This document shows, in pieces, positions 55,693 to 64,000 of a stretch of DNA of 64,000 nt. Each line of letters begins with the position of its first letter. Positions within the stretch are counted from its first letter, which is position 1. Origin of the DNA: Paraburkholderia atlantica (GTDB lineage: Bacteria; Pseudomonadota; Gammaproteobacteria; Burkholderiales; Burkholderiaceae). The DNA is taken from contig NZ_WHNQ01000006.1 in the NCBI RefSeq assembly GCF_009362785.1, forward strand, positions 186,001-250,000, in the 5' to 3' direction. A model generated the notes under the pieces. It did not search any database, was not told the DNA's origin, and worked only from the letters and a program-made list of their open reading frames with translations. The position numbers and the translations under genes were made by a program.

Positions 55693-57264
55693 TCATTGCC
55701 GTCCGTACGTATCGTCGAAGCGGACGATATCGTCTTCACCCAGGTACGAACCGGACTGCACCTCGATCATTTCGAGCGGCATCTTGCCCGGGTTTTCGAG
55801 GCGATGCGTGACGCCGAGCGGAATATAGGCCGACTCGTTTTCGGACACGATAAAGCGCTCGTCGCCGCGCGTGACGAGCGCGGTGCCGCGCACGACGATC
55901 CAGTGCTCCGCGCGATGATGATGCATCTGCAATGACAACCGCGCGCCCGGCTTCACGACGATCCGCTTGACCTGGAAGCGCTCGCCGGTGTCGACGGAAT
56001 CGTAGTTGCCCCACGGCCGATGCACCTTGCGATGATTGGCCGCTTCGAGCCCGCCATCCTCACGAATCCGGTTGACGATCTTCTTGACGTCCTGCACGCG
56101 TGATTTGTCGGCGACGAGTATCGCATCGGCGGTCTCGACGACGACGAGATCCTGCGTGCCGACGCAGGCAATCAGCCGTCCTTCCGAATGCGCGAACGTC
56201 GAGTTCGCACCTTCGAACATCACGCGGCCGCGGCTCACATTGCGATCGGCGTCCTTCTCGGAGATGTCCCAGATCGCGTCCCACGAACCGACGTCGGACC
56301 AGCCGGCCATCAGCGGCACGACCACGCCCGACGCGATGCTCTGATCGGCGCCCAGCTTTTCCATCACCGCATAGTCGATCGAATTCGACGGCGACGCGCC
56401 GAACGCATCGCGTTGCAGCCGGAAGAAGTCGCCGTCCGCCGTGCTGCCCGTGAAGGCCGCTTCGCATGCTTCGTAAATGGCCGGCTGAAAATGGCGAATC
56501 GCTTTGAGCCACGTCGATGCGCGCACGATGAAAATACCGCTGTTCCACCAGTATTCGCGTGATTCGACGTAGCGCCGCGCGAGTTCCAGATGCGGCTTTT
56601 CGACGAAGCGGTCGAGGCGATGCGCGACGAGGCGCGCCGATCCTTCGGTCTGCGCGGCATCCTGCACATCGTTAGAGCCGAGCGGCGCGCCGATGCGGAT
56701 ATAGCCGTAGCCGGTTTCCGCGCGCGTCGGCACGATCCCCATAGTCACGATTTGCCCGGCCGCCGCATGCTGAACGCCGGCGGCGACCGCCGCGTGAAAG
56801 CCTGCGCTGTCGGTGACCGCGTGATCGGCGGGCATCACGACCATGATGCCGTCTTCGTCCTGCGCAGCGACGGACAACGCGGCCACCGTCAACGCGGGCG
56901 CGGTGTCACGGCCCACCGGTTCGAGTATCAGCCGGCTCGGCTTGCCGCCCGTGCGCAACTGTTCGGCCGTCGTGAAGCGCTGTTCTTCGTTGGCGACGAC
57001 CACGAGCTGGCCGGCGAGCGGATAGCCGGCTTCGAGCCCATCGAGACGGCGGGTCGTCGATTGCAGCAGCGACTCGTCGCCGAGCAGGCCAATCAACTGC
57101 TTCGGATGCTGCTCGCGCGACATCGGCCATAGCCGCGTGCCCGAGCCGCCCGCGAGAATCACGGGATGAACCTTGAGCTTGACGCTGGTCGCGGTTGAGG
57201 GCGTGGACGAAGCGGCGGGGGAAGGCCGGGTGCCGGCGGGCGTGACCGGGGCCGGAGCTGTCAT
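55693..57264 (-). CDS. bceA: Mannose-1-phosphate guanylyltransferase / mannose-6-phosphate isomerase (bifunctional, BceA/ManC type)
   Basis: 523 aa type II enzyme supplying GDP-mannose for exopolysaccharide. The N-terminal guanylyltransferase domain has the nucleotide-binding GGSGTRLWPMSREQHPKQ and the FVEKPHLELA motif. The C-terminal cupin isomerase domain has LSLQMHHHRAEHWIVVRGTA and LGVTHRLENPG. A 35-residue Pro/Thr/Ala-rich leader precedes the catalytic domain, which is longer than usual. I chose the ATG at 57264 because GGAGAG lies upstream and the in-frame extension to 57576 is low-complexity non-family sequence. It is divergent from bceB across 604 bp. Confidence 0.94.
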   Translation of the reverse strand: MTAPAPVTPAGTRPSPAASSTPSTATSVKLKVHPVILAGGSGTRLWPMSREQHPKQLIGLLGDESLLQSTTRRLDGLEAGYPLAGQLVVVANEEQRFTTAEQLRTGGKPSRLILEPVGRDTAPALTVAALSVAAQDEDGIMVVMPADHAVTDSAGFHAAVAAGVQHAAAGQIVTMGIVPTRAETGYGYIRIGAPLGSNDVQDAAQTEGSARLVAHRLDRFVEKPHLELARRYVESREYWWNSGIFIVRASTWLKAIRHFQPAIYEACEAAFTGSTADGDFFRLQRDAFGASPSNSIDYAVMEKLGADQSIASGVVVPLMAGWSDVGSWDAIWDISEKDADRNVSRGRVMFEGANSTFAHSEGRLIACVGTQDLVVVETADAILVADKSRVQDVKKIVNRIREDGGLEAANHRKVHRPWGNYDSVDTGERFQVKRIVVKPGARLSLQMHHHRAEHWIVVRGTALVTRGDERFIVSENESAYIPLGVTHRLENPGKMPLEMIEVQSGSYLGEDDIVRFDDTYGRQ

Positions 57265-57868
57265 GGTGAACTCTCCTCGAGGCTGGATGAATGCGTCGAG
57301 TTTTATCACGAAGTCGCGAATCAATAAAAGCGCGTTAAATACAATTCGGATAAAGCCTGCGGCGGATTTATTCGGAATGCGTGAAAAAATATCGCATCGA
57401 TTGATTAAAAAATAAAAATTACCGGAAAAAAACCGGCAGGTATTTTTTTCGCTTAATGATGCGCAAGAATGACAGCACCGATGGCGCCGGTCGTCACCGG
57501 CAGAACTGTTTGGAAAGCGCGAGCTTCGGCGGAAAAGGCTCAAGTGAGTTGCCCGGAAACCTCCGTCGAGCCGCATTGCGGCAACAATTACCGCACAAAA
57601 TGCATAAAAAAATTCGAAATTTTGACCGATACAATTTGAGATTTTTTGCGGTCTTGTCGCGCGAATTTTAATACCGCTTTATTGAGGTATGTACAAGGGT
57701 ATTCACTCATTCGGCCTTGGCTTTTCCGTCCTGGTCAATTCAGGCGCATTCAGTGCCATTCAGCCGCGAGGCAAATGGGAAATAAAAAGCGCAACGGTGA
57801 AACCCCATGCAACACCCAATTCAACCAACCGACGGATCGCACTTGACTGACGAACAGAGGGGCGGCGC
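57265..57868. other. Regulatory gap between divergent bceA and bceB
   Basis: 604 bases, A+T-rich from about 57290 to 57700, with no supported gene. It contains A/T tracts around 57405-57450, including CCGG-AAAAAAA-CCGG followed by T7 (a possible attenuator). TTGACC occurs at 57622-57627 without a matching -10. Three ATTCAG boxes at exact 10-bp spacing lie at 57738-57763. Promoters for both exopolysaccharide arms must lie here. No ops/RfaH element (GGCGGTAG) was found. Confidence 0.65.
57737..57766 (+). repeat. Three tandem 10-bp units with phased ATTCAG boxes
   Basis: AATTCAGGCG, CATTCAGTGC and CATTCAGCCG are consecutive. The ATTCAG cores start at 57738, 57748 and 57758, one helical turn apart, so all boxes lie on one DNA face. 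They end 102 bp before the bceB ATG, a position suited to an activator or a cooperative repressor. Confidence 0.65.
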
Positions 57869-59266
57869 ATGCTGAGCGTTCTAGCGAGAATCATCGACAT
57901 AGCCATGGTCGCGCTCGCCGCGATGGTGGCGGCGGCCGTGCACAGCGGCAGAGTGGTATGGCTCGACGATATGCAAAGCGTGTCGCTCGCATTCGGCTGC
58001 CTGCTCGTGGTGGTGTTCTTTCCGGCGCTCGGCATCTATCAGTCGTGGCGCGGCAAGCCGCTCTACGATCTGCTGTCGCGCGTCACCGGCGGCTGGCTGA
58101 TGGTCGAAGTGACCGGCGTGCTGATCAGCTTCAGCGTGCACCGCGCCGACAGCCTGTCGCGGCTGTGGCTCGTGTACTGGGCGCTCGCGTCGATCGTGCT
58201 GCTGGTCGTCACCAAGGTGATCGTCTATTCGATCCTGCGCGGGCTGCGCCGCGAGGGCTTCAATCAGCGCGCGGTCGCGATCGTCGGCGGCGCGCCGTAC
58301 GGCCGTTTCCTGATCGAACAGATGCGCGGCCGCCCTGAAGCCGGCTTCACGCCCGTCGTCGTGTTCGACGAGGACGGCACCATCAATCCGTACGACGACC
58401 CGGACACGGCGCACGCGGTCGCGGGCGTGCCGGTCGAGCGCGACTATCAGCGCATGATCGAGCTGGTGCGCCAGCGCGCGATCCGCGAGCTGTGGCTCGC
58501 GCTGCCGATCTCGAAGGAGAAGGCGATCCATCGCTTCGTGATGGATCTGCGCAACGACTTCGTGAACATCCGCTTCATCCCCGACGTCGGCAGCCTGACG
58601 CTGTTCAATCAGCCGATGGTCGAGCTGCTCGGCGTACCCGCAATCAATCTGGCCGCCTCGCCGATCACCGATCTGCGCGTGCTGCCCAAGCGCGTATTCG
58701 ACAGCCTGTTCGCGCTCGCCGCGTTGCTCGCGCTGTCGCCGCTGATGCTCGTGATCGCGCTGATGGTGAAGCTCAGCTCGCCCGGGCCGGTGTTTTTCCG
58801 CCAGCGGCGCAAGGGGATCGACGGCCGCGAGTTCGAGATCTTCAAGTTCCGCTCGATGAAGGTCCACAAGGAAGCGGCCGGCCAGATCACCCAGGCGACG
58901 CGGCGCGATCCGCGCATCACCGCGGTCGGCGCGTTCCTGCGCCGCACCAGCCTCGACGAGCTGCCGCAGTTCATCAACGTGCTGCGCGGCGAGATGTCGG
59001 TGGTCGGTCCGCGTCCCCATGCGCTCGAGCACGACGACATCTACAAGGATCTGGTGAAGGGCTATATGCACCGCTACCGGATCAAGCCGGGCATCACCGG
59101 CTGGGCGCAGATCAACGGTTATCGCGGCGAAACCGACCGCATCGAAAAGATGATGGGCCGCGTGAAGCTCGATCTGTACTACATGCAGCACTGGACCTTC
59201 TGGCTCGACATCAAGATCGTCGTGCTGACGCTGTGGAAAGGCTTCGCGGGCAGCAACGCCTATTGA
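57869..59266 (+). CDS. bceB: Undecaprenyl-phosphate glucose phosphotransferase (priming glycosyltransferase)
   Basis: 465 aa polyisoprenyl-phosphate hexose-1-phosphate transferase that starts the exopolysaccharide repeat unit on the lipid carrier. Four N-terminal membrane segments lie within residues 1-125. A cytoplasmic Rossmann-like region (about 130-245, VAIVGGAPYGRFLIEQM) and a fifth segment (LFALAALLALSPLMLVIAL, about 285-303) follow. The C-terminal catalytic domain has the signatures KFRSMKVHKE, RRTSLDELPQFINVL, SVVGPRPHA and KPGITGWAQINGYRG. GAGGGG (57857-57862) precedes the ATG. First gene of the plus-strand bce run. Confidence 0.94.
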   Translation: MLSVLARIIDIAMVALAAMVAAAVHSGRVVWLDDMQSVSLAFGCLLVVVFFPALGIYQSWRGKPLYDLLSRVTGGWLMVEVTGVLISFSVHRADSLSRLWLVYWALASIVLLVVTKVIVYSILRGLRREGFNQRAVAIVGGAPYGRFLIEQMRGRPEAGFTPVVVFDEDGTINPYDDPDTAHAVAGVPVERDYQRMIELVRQRAIRELWLALPISKEKAIHRFVMDLRNDFVNIRFIPDVGSLTLFNQPMVELLGVPAINLAASPITDLRVLPKRVFDSLFALAALLALSPLMLVIALMVKLSSPGPVFFRQRRKGIDGREFEIFKFRSMKVHKEAAGQITQATRRDPRITAVGAFLRRTSLDELPQFINVLRGEMSVVGPRPHALEHDDIYKDLVKGYMHRYRIKPGITGWAQINGYRGETDRIEKMMGRVKLDLYYMQHWTFWLDIKIVVLTLWKGFAGSNAY

Positions 59267-59347
59267 ACGTGACGCGCCGGGCCGTGCCGATGCCACGCAT
59301 CGCGCGAGCGCGTTTCTGAATCAACTCTATTTATCGAGGTGCAATCC

Positions 59348-60793
59348 ATGAACCTGACGATCATCGGTAGCGGCTATGTCGGCCTCGTGACCGGCGCGTG
59401 TCTGGCCGACATCGGCCACGACGTGTTCTGTCTCGACGTCGACGCGCGCAAGATCGACGTGCTCAACAACGGCGGGGTGCCGATCCACGAACCGGGTCTG
59501 CAGGAAATCATCGCGCGCAATCGCCGCGCGAAGCGCCTGACGTTTTCCACCGACGTCGAGGCAGCGGTCGCGCACGGCGACATCCAGTTCATCGCGGTCG
59601 GCACGCCGGCCGACGAAGACGGTTCGGCGGACTTGCAGTACGTGCTCGCCGCCGCCCGCAACATCGGCCGCCATATGAACGGCTTCAAGGTGATCGTCGA
59701 CAAATCGACGGTGCCGGTCGGCACCGCGTCGCGCGTGCGCGAAGTGGTCACCGCCGAGCTGGCCGCGCGCGGCGTCGAGCAGATGTTCTCGGTCGTGTCG
59801 AATCCGGAGTTCCTGAAGGAGGGCGCGGCCGTCGAAGACTTCACGCGGCCCGATCGCATCGTGCTCGGCTGCGACGACGACGTGCCCGGCGAAAAGGCGC
59901 GCGAACTGATGAAGCGCCTGTATGCGCCGTTCAACCGCAATCGCGAACGCACGCTGTACATGGACGTGCGTTCCGCCGAGTTCACCAAGTACGCGGCCAA
60001 CGCGATGCTCGCGACGCGCATCTCGTACATGAACGAGCTCGCGAATCTGGCCGATCGCGTCGGCGCGGATATCGAGGCGGTGCGCCGCGGCATCGGTTCC
60101 GATCCGCGCATCGGCTACGACTTCCTGTACGCGGGCTGCGGCTATGGCGGCTCGTGCTTTCCGAAGGACGTGCAGGCGCTGATCCGCACCGCCGCCGATC
60201 ACAACGCGAACCTGCGCATTCTCGAAGCGGTGGAAGCGGTCAACGACGCGCAGAAGCAGATCCTCGCGCAGAAGATCGTCGCGCGTCTCGGCGAGGATCT
60301 GTCGGACCGCACGTTCGGCGTGTGGGGGCTCGCGTTCAAGCCGAACACCGACGACATGCGCGCGGCGCCGAGCCGCGAGCTGATCGCAGAACTGCTGCGT
60401 CGCGGCGCGCGCGTGAAGGCCTACGACCCGGTGTCGATCGACGAAGCGAAGCGCGTGCTCGCGCTCGATCTGAAGGACGTGCCGCAGCAGCATGCGCGCC
60501 TTTCGTTCGTGAACGAAGAGATGGAAGCGGCGAGCGGCGTCGATGCACTCGTGATCCTGACCGAATGGAAAGTCTTCAAGAGCCCTGATTTCGATGCGCT
60601 GAAACGCATGCTGAAGACGCCACTGATTTTCGATGGCCGCAATCTGTACGAGCCGGACGTGCTGCTCGAACTCGGCATCGAGTATCACGCGATCGGCCGG
60701 CGGCACGCGTTGCGCAATGCGCCGGCGCGCGTCGGCGCGAACAGCGCGATGCACGCGGCGGGCATCGCCGCGGCGGAAACCTTCGGCCGCTGA
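59348..60793 (+). CDS. bceC: UDP-glucose 6-dehydrogenase
   Basis: 481 aa. It oxidises UDP-glucose to UDP-glucuronic acid, the acidic sugar of cepacian. The NAD-binding start [20 protein letters not shown] is canonical. The catalytic Cys is in [18 protein letters not shown], and the C-terminal UDP-binding domain begins near [21 protein letters not shown] chose the ATG at 59348 with GAGG eight bases upstream; a GTG at 59339 overlaps that site and is unlikely. The C-terminus is longer than in short homologues. It follows bceB by 81 bp and precedes bceD by 33 bp. Confidence 0.96.
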   Translation: MNLTIIGSGYVGLVTGACLADIGHDVFCLDVDARKIDVLNNGGVPIHEPGLQEIIARNRRAKRLTFSTDVEAAVAHGDIQFIAVGTPADEDGSADLQYVLAAARNIGRHMNGFKVIVDKSTVPVGTASRVREVVTAELAARGVEQMFSVVSNPEFLKEGAAVEDFTRPDRIVLGCDDDVPGEKARELMKRLYAPFNRNRERTLYMDVRSAEFTKYAANAMLATRISYMNELANLADRVGADIEAVRRGIGSDPRIGYDFLYAGCGYGGSCFPKDVQALIRTAADHNANLRILEAVEAVNDAQKQILAQKIVARLGEDLSDRTFGVWGLAFKPNTDDMRAAPSRELIAELLRRGARVKAYDPVSIDEAKRVLALDLKDVPQQHARLSFVNEEMEAASGVDALVILTEWKVFKSPDFDALKRMLKTPLIFDGRNLYEPDVLLELGIEYHAIGRRHALRNAPARVGANSAMHAAGIAAAETFGR

Positions 60794-60826
60794 GGCCACT
60801 GCGATTGCCGCGCGAGGAAACCCGCC

Positions 60827-61282
60827 ATGTTCGCCAACGTGCTGATCGTGTGCCACGCCAACGTGTGCCGCTCGCCCGCCGCCGAGATGCTGTTCAAGGC
60901 GCGCCAGGCGCGCGCGCCGCGCCCGGGCGCCGCGCCGATCGCGTTTCATTCGGCGGGCATTCGCGCGGTGAACGGCCACGGCATGGACCCGGTGATGCGG
61001 CGCCTGCTCGAAGAGCGCGGCGTCGCGGCCGGCCTGCATCACGCGCGGCGTCTCGACCGGTCGCTCGTGCGCGCGGCCGATCTCGTGCTGGTGAGCGAGC
61101 GCGCGCAGGTGAGCAAGGTCGAAGCGCTCGATCCGTCCGCGCGCGGCAAGGTCTATCCGCTCGGCAAGTGGGAAGCCGATTCGGACGTCGCCGATCCGCA
61201 CGGCGGCGCGGAAGACGAATACAGGGAGAGTCTCGTGCTCATCGAACATCTGGTCATGGGATGGCTGAAAAAAATATGCTGA
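60827..61282 (+). CDS. bceD: Low-molecular-weight protein tyrosine phosphatase
   Basis: 151 aa Wzb-type phosphatase that removes phosphate from the tyrosine kinase BceF. The active-site loop CHANVCRS (C-x4-CRS, starting at about residue 9) is near the N-terminus, and the general acid Asp lies in SDVADPHGGAEDEY. It is needed to cycle BceF between states during polymer assembly and export. The 3' end overlaps the start of bceE, by 22 bases if bceE starts at 61261 and by 7 if it starts at 61276, which implies coupled translation. Confidence 0.95.
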   Translation: MFANVLIVCHANVCRSPAAEMLFKARQARAPRPGAAPIAFHSAGIRAVNGHGMDPVMRRLLEERGVAAGLHHARRLDRSLVRAADLVLVSERAQVSKVEALDPSARGKVYPLGKWEADSDVADPHGGAEDEYRESLVLIEHLVMGWLKKIC

Positions 61283-62481
61283 AGAAACCCCGCATCGAAA
61301 ACTCATTCGCGAGCTTGCGCACGAAGCTCGCCGCCTCACTTCTGCTGACGTCTTTTCTGTCGGCCTGCGCGACCGCACCGGGCAACTATCTCGACACGTC
61401 GCGGCTCAAGGACAACGATCAGGCGCCGAGCGAAACCTATCCGGTCCATCTGATCGACGCGAACCTGATCATGGCGCAGGCGCAAGCCGCCGCCGCGAAA
61501 ACCGAGCCGTTGCCGCCGTCGGCGCTGTCCGATCCGTCGCTGTACGTGTATCACCTCGCGCCGCAGGACATTCTCGGCATCACCGTGTGGGATCACCCTG
61601 AGCTGACCACGCCGCAGGGCAGCACCTTGTCCTCGGGCGGCAACACTACGCAGACGATCGCGGGCGCGTTGCAGCAGCCGTATACGGCCGCGTTGCCGGG
61701 CCAGGCCGACCCGTACGGCCAGACCGTCGCCGCCGACGGCACGATTTTTTTCCCGTTCGTCGGCCGCATCCAGGCCGCGGGCAAGACCACCACGCAGCTG
61801 CGCGATCAGCTTGCCGCGCGCCTCGTGCCTTATATCCGCAATCCGCAGGTCGACGTGCGCGTGCTGTCGTATCGCAGCCAGAAGGTGCAGGTCACCGGCG
61901 AAGTGAAGCAGCCGGGACCGCTCGCGGTCAGCGACGTGCCGCTGACGCTGGTCGACGCGATCACGCGCTCGGGCGGCACGAACCCGGACGCCGACATCCA
62001 GCGCGTGCGCCTCACGCGCAACCACAAGCTCTACGTGCTCAACGCCGATCGCATGCTCGATCAGGGCGACACCACGCAGGACGTGATGCTGCAGAACGGC
62101 GACGTGGTCAACGTGCCGGACCGCACCGACAGCCGCATCTTCGTGATGGGCGAAGTGAAGACGCCGATCCAGGTGCCGATCATCCGCGGCCGCATGACGA
62201 TCGCCGATGCGCTCACGCAGGGCGGCGGCATCCTGAACACCGACGCCAATCCGCGCCAGATCTTCGTGATGCGCGGCATGCGCGAGCATCCGACCACGCC
62301 CGAGGTGTTCCGCCTCGATATGACGCAGCCGGACTCGATCATGCTGTCCTCGCAGTTCCAGTTGCAGCCGCTCGACGTCGTGTACGTGGGCACTGCCGCG
62401 TCGACCACGTTCAACCGCGTGTTGCAGCAGGTGCTGCCGAGCGTGCAAACGCTGTTCTATCTGAAGCAGCTGACGCGCTGA
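61261..62481 (+). CDS. bceE: Wza-type outer-membrane polysaccharide export lipoprotein
   Basis: 406 aa from this ATG, 401 aa from the ATG at 61276. The signal peptide ends in a lipobox (SFLSAC), making it an outer-membrane lipoprotein. A polysaccharide export domain (YHLAPQDILGITVWDHPEL and ADGTIFFPFVGRIQAAG) is followed by two SLBB repeats (KVQVTGEVKQPGPLAVSD and RIFVMGEVKTPIQVPI). It forms the octameric export channel that works with BceF. The start choice is unclear, as neither has a strong ribosome site, and translation is probably coupled to bceD. A perfect hairpin follows before bceF. Confidence 0.94.
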   Translation: MAEKNMLKKPRIENSFASLRTKLAASLLLTSFLSACATAPGNYLDTSRLKDNDQAPSETYPVHLIDANLIMAQAQAAAAKTEPLPPSALSDPSLYVYHLAPQDILGITVWDHPELTTPQGSTLSSGGNTTQTIAGALQQPYTAALPGQADPYGQTVAADGTIFFPFVGRIQAAGKTTTQLRDQLAARLVPYIRNPQVDVRVLSYRSQKVQVTGEVKQPGPLAVSDVPLTLVDAITRSGGTNPDADIQRVRLTRNHKLYVLNADRMLDQGDTTQDVMLQNGDVVNVPDRTDSRIFVMGEVKTPIQVPIIRGRMTIADALTQGGGILNTDANPRQIFVMRGMREHPTTPEVFRLDMTQPDSIMLSSQFQLQPLDVVYVGTAASTTFNRVLQQVLPSVQTLFYLKQLTR

Positions 62482-62496
62482 ACGTTTGGGCTGTAA

Positions 62497-62533
62497 CGTC
62501 CCGCGCCGCTGTTGTAGAGGCCGGCGCGGGACG
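62497..62533 (+). promoter_or_regulatory. Perfect 12-bp inverted repeat between bceE and bceF
   Basis: CGTCCCGCGCCG (62497-62508) pairs exactly with CGGCGCGGGACG (62522-62533) over a 13-base loop. No T tract follows. Placed within the exopolysaccharide operon, it may lower or protect part of the message and so adjust the kinase to channel ratio. Confidence 0.6.
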
Positions 62534-62594
62534 CGCAACGAAAGCAGAAGTACCGCTGACGCGAAAGCCGAAGCCAACGACACGGGATGGAACA

Positions 62595-64000
62595 GTGAGC
62601 AATCAACTCTCTCCACACATGGCTGGTCCGATCAAGACCGAAGAAGAAGACGTCGTCCTCGGACAACTGGTGCAGGTGATCCTGGACGACATCTGGTGGC
62701 TGCTCGCGATCACCGCGATTATCGTCACGATGGCGCTCGCCTACTGCTACCTCGCCAAGCCGACGTATTCGGCCGATGCGCATGTACGCGTCGAGCCGTC
62801 CGACAGCATGTCGCAGGCGCTCACGCAAACGCAGACCGGCGCCGCGATCACCAGCGGCTCGACGTCGCTGCCGACCGACGCCGAGATCGAAATCATCAAG
62901 AGCCGTGGCGTGGTCGCCCCGGTCGTGCAGCAGCTGAAGCTGAACTTCAGCGTGACGCCGAAGACGGTCCCGCTGCTCGGCAACATCGCCGCGCGCCTCG
63001 CGACGCCGGGCCAGCCCGCGCGTGCGTGGCTCGGGCTCACGTCATACGCATGGGGCGGTGAAAACGTCGACGTCGATTCGATCGACGTGACGCCGTCGCT
63101 CGAAGGCGAGAAGCTGCTGCTGCGCGTGATCGACGCGCAGCACTATGAGCTGTTCGCGCCGAACGGCTCGCTGCTGCTGCGCGGCGAGGTCGGTCAGCAG
63201 GCGCAGGGCGGCGGCGTGACGATGGTCGTCAACAAGCTGGTCGCGCGCCCCGGGCAGGAGTTCACCATCGTGCGCTCGAACGATCTCGACGCGATCACCG
63301 CGTTCCAGTCGGCGATCGCGGTGCAGGAGCAGGGCAAGCAGACCGGCGTGATCCAGATCTCGCTGGAGGACAAGAGTCCGCAGCATGCGGCGCTGGTCGC
63401 CAATGCGCTCGCGCAGTCGTATCTTCGGCAGCACGTGTCGAACAAGCAGGCCGACGCGAGCAAGATGCTCGACTTCCTGAAGAGCGAGGAGCCGCGCCTG
63501 AAGGCCGACCTCGAACGCGCGGAAGCCGCGCTGACCGCCTATCAACGTCAGTCCGGCTCGATCAACGCGAGCGAAGAGGCGAAGGTCTACCTCGAAGGCA
63601 GCGTGCAGTACGAGCAGCAGATCGCCGCGTTGCGTCTGCAAATGACGCAGCTCGCCGAGCGCTACGGCGACGACCATCCGACGCTCGTCGCCGCGCGTCA
63701 GCAGATGGCCGAGCTGCAGGCGCAGCGCACCAAATACGCGGACCGTTTCCGCGATCTGCCGGCCACCGAAGTGAAGGCCGTGCAGTTGCAGCGCGATGCC
63801 AAGGTCGCCGAAGACATCTACGTGCTGCTGCTCAATCGCGTGCAGGAACTGTCGGTGCAAAAGGCGGGCACGGGCGGCAACGTGCATATCGTCGACGCGG
63901 CGCTGCGCCCCGGCGCGCCGGTCAAGCCGAAGAAGATGCTGATCATGTCGGCGGCGGTGATTCTCGGGCTGATCGCGGGCACCGGTTTCGTGTTCCTGCG
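62595..64000 (+). CDS. bceF: Polysaccharide co-polymerase / BY-type tyrosine kinase, N-terminal part (cut by window end)
   Basis: 468 codons are present and the frame is still open at the window end. After a short cytoplasmic leader there is a first membrane segment (WWLLAITAIIVTMALAYCYLA). The large periplasmic Wzz-type domain follows, with AHVRVEPSDSM, a GNVHIVDAALRPGAPVKPKK motif and long coiled-coil helices between. The second membrane segment begins at the window edge (MLIMSAAVILGLIAGTGF). The C-terminal Walker-type kinase domain and tyrosine cluster expected in BceF/Wzc lie outside. The start is uncertain: I used the GTG at 62595; the ATG at 62619 is the next in frame. Confidence 0.9.
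   Translation, partial: MSNQLSPHMAGPIKTEEEDVVLGQLVQVILDDIWWLLAITAIIVTMALAYCYLAKPTYSADAHVRVEPSDSMSQALTQTQTGAAITSGSTSLPTDAEIEIIKSRGVVAPVVQQLKLNFSVTPKTVPLLGNIAARLATPGQPARAWLGLTSYAWGGENVDVDSIDVTPSLEGEKLLLRVIDAQHYELFAPNGSLLLRGEVGQQAQGGGVTMVVNKLVARPGQEFTIVRSNDLDAITAFQSAIAVQEQGKQTGVIQISLEDKSPQHAALVANALAQSYLRQHVSNKQADASKMLDFLKSEEPRLKADLERAEAALTAYQRQSGSINASEEAKVYLEGSVQYEQQIAALRLQMTQLAERYGDDHPTLVAARQQMAELQAQRTKYADRFRDLPATEVKAVQLQRDAKVAEDIYVLLLNRVQELSVQKAGTGGNVHIVDAALRPGAPVKPKKMLIMSAAVILGLIAGTGFVFL

Noticed and set aside
57700..57868. RfaH/ops (JUMPstart) element before bceB
   Set aside because: The GGCGGTAG core is absent; the nearest GGGGCGGCG is part of the ribosome-site region.

Overview
This window is a GC-rich bacterial chromosome segment with dense genes. 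The gene content and order point to the betaproteobacterial order Burkholderiales, most likely Paraburkholderia or Caballeronia. The evidence is the tig-clpP-clpX-lon-hupB-tRNA-Val-tRNA-Asp-ppiD block, the C-terminally GATase-fused PurL, the BPSL1445-type SYLF lipoprotein, and a bce (cepacian) exopolysaccharide locus at the right end. No integrase, intact insertion sequence, CRISPR array, prophage or rRNA operon is visible.

Layout. 0.1-1.8 kb: MarR regulator and glycerate kinase. 2.2-11.5 kb: proteostasis block of trigger factor, ClpP, ClpX, Lon, HU, two tRNAs and a PpiD-type periplasmic chaperone. 11.5-18.6 kb: a small lipoprotein, a TesA-like esterase divergent from a YbbA-like ABC ATPase, pgi, the NAD(P)HX repair enzyme and a D-amino-acid-dehydrogenase-like flavoenzyme. 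18.9-27.0 kb: purL, then minus-strand genes msrB, yciB, bolA and a parvulin, then selO. 27.2-38.9 kb: mostly fatty-acid or acyl-CoA catabolism (acyl-CoA ligase, FadB-like fusion, thiolase, PaaI thioesterase, a zinc-independent oxidoreductase, an SDR, an esterase), interrupted by a LEA14-like lipoprotein, a DUF2917 protein and a MocR regulator. 38.9-45.3 kb: NRDE/TANGO2, ygfZ, the mltG-tmk-holB run, a GNAT acetyltransferase and TatD. 45.4-53.8 kb: periplasmic ankyrin protein, Rap1a/Tai-like protein, MscS channel, trehalose-6-phosphate synthase, a GT4 glycosyltransferase, SYLF lipoprotein, a membrane protein, a PsiF protein and a YciI protein.

54.4-64 kb: a protein that joins an IS5-type transposase N-terminal domain to an unrelated C-terminal domain, then the exopolysaccharide locus. 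bceA (GDP-mannose supply) is on the minus strand. bceB (priming glycosyltransferase), bceC (UDP-glucose dehydrogenase), bceD (low-molecular-weight tyrosine phosphatase), bceE (Wza-type export lipoprotein) and bceF (BY-kinase, cut by the window end) run on the plus strand. Together they make nucleotide sugars, start the lipid-linked repeat unit, and polymerise and export the polymer under phosphatase/kinase control.

The least explained parts are the lower-GC, palindrome-rich stretch at about 53.99-54.29 kb in front of the transposase-domain fusion gene, and three ATTCAG boxes spaced exactly 10 bp apart in front of bceB. All functional calls come from reading motifs and gene context; no database search was run.
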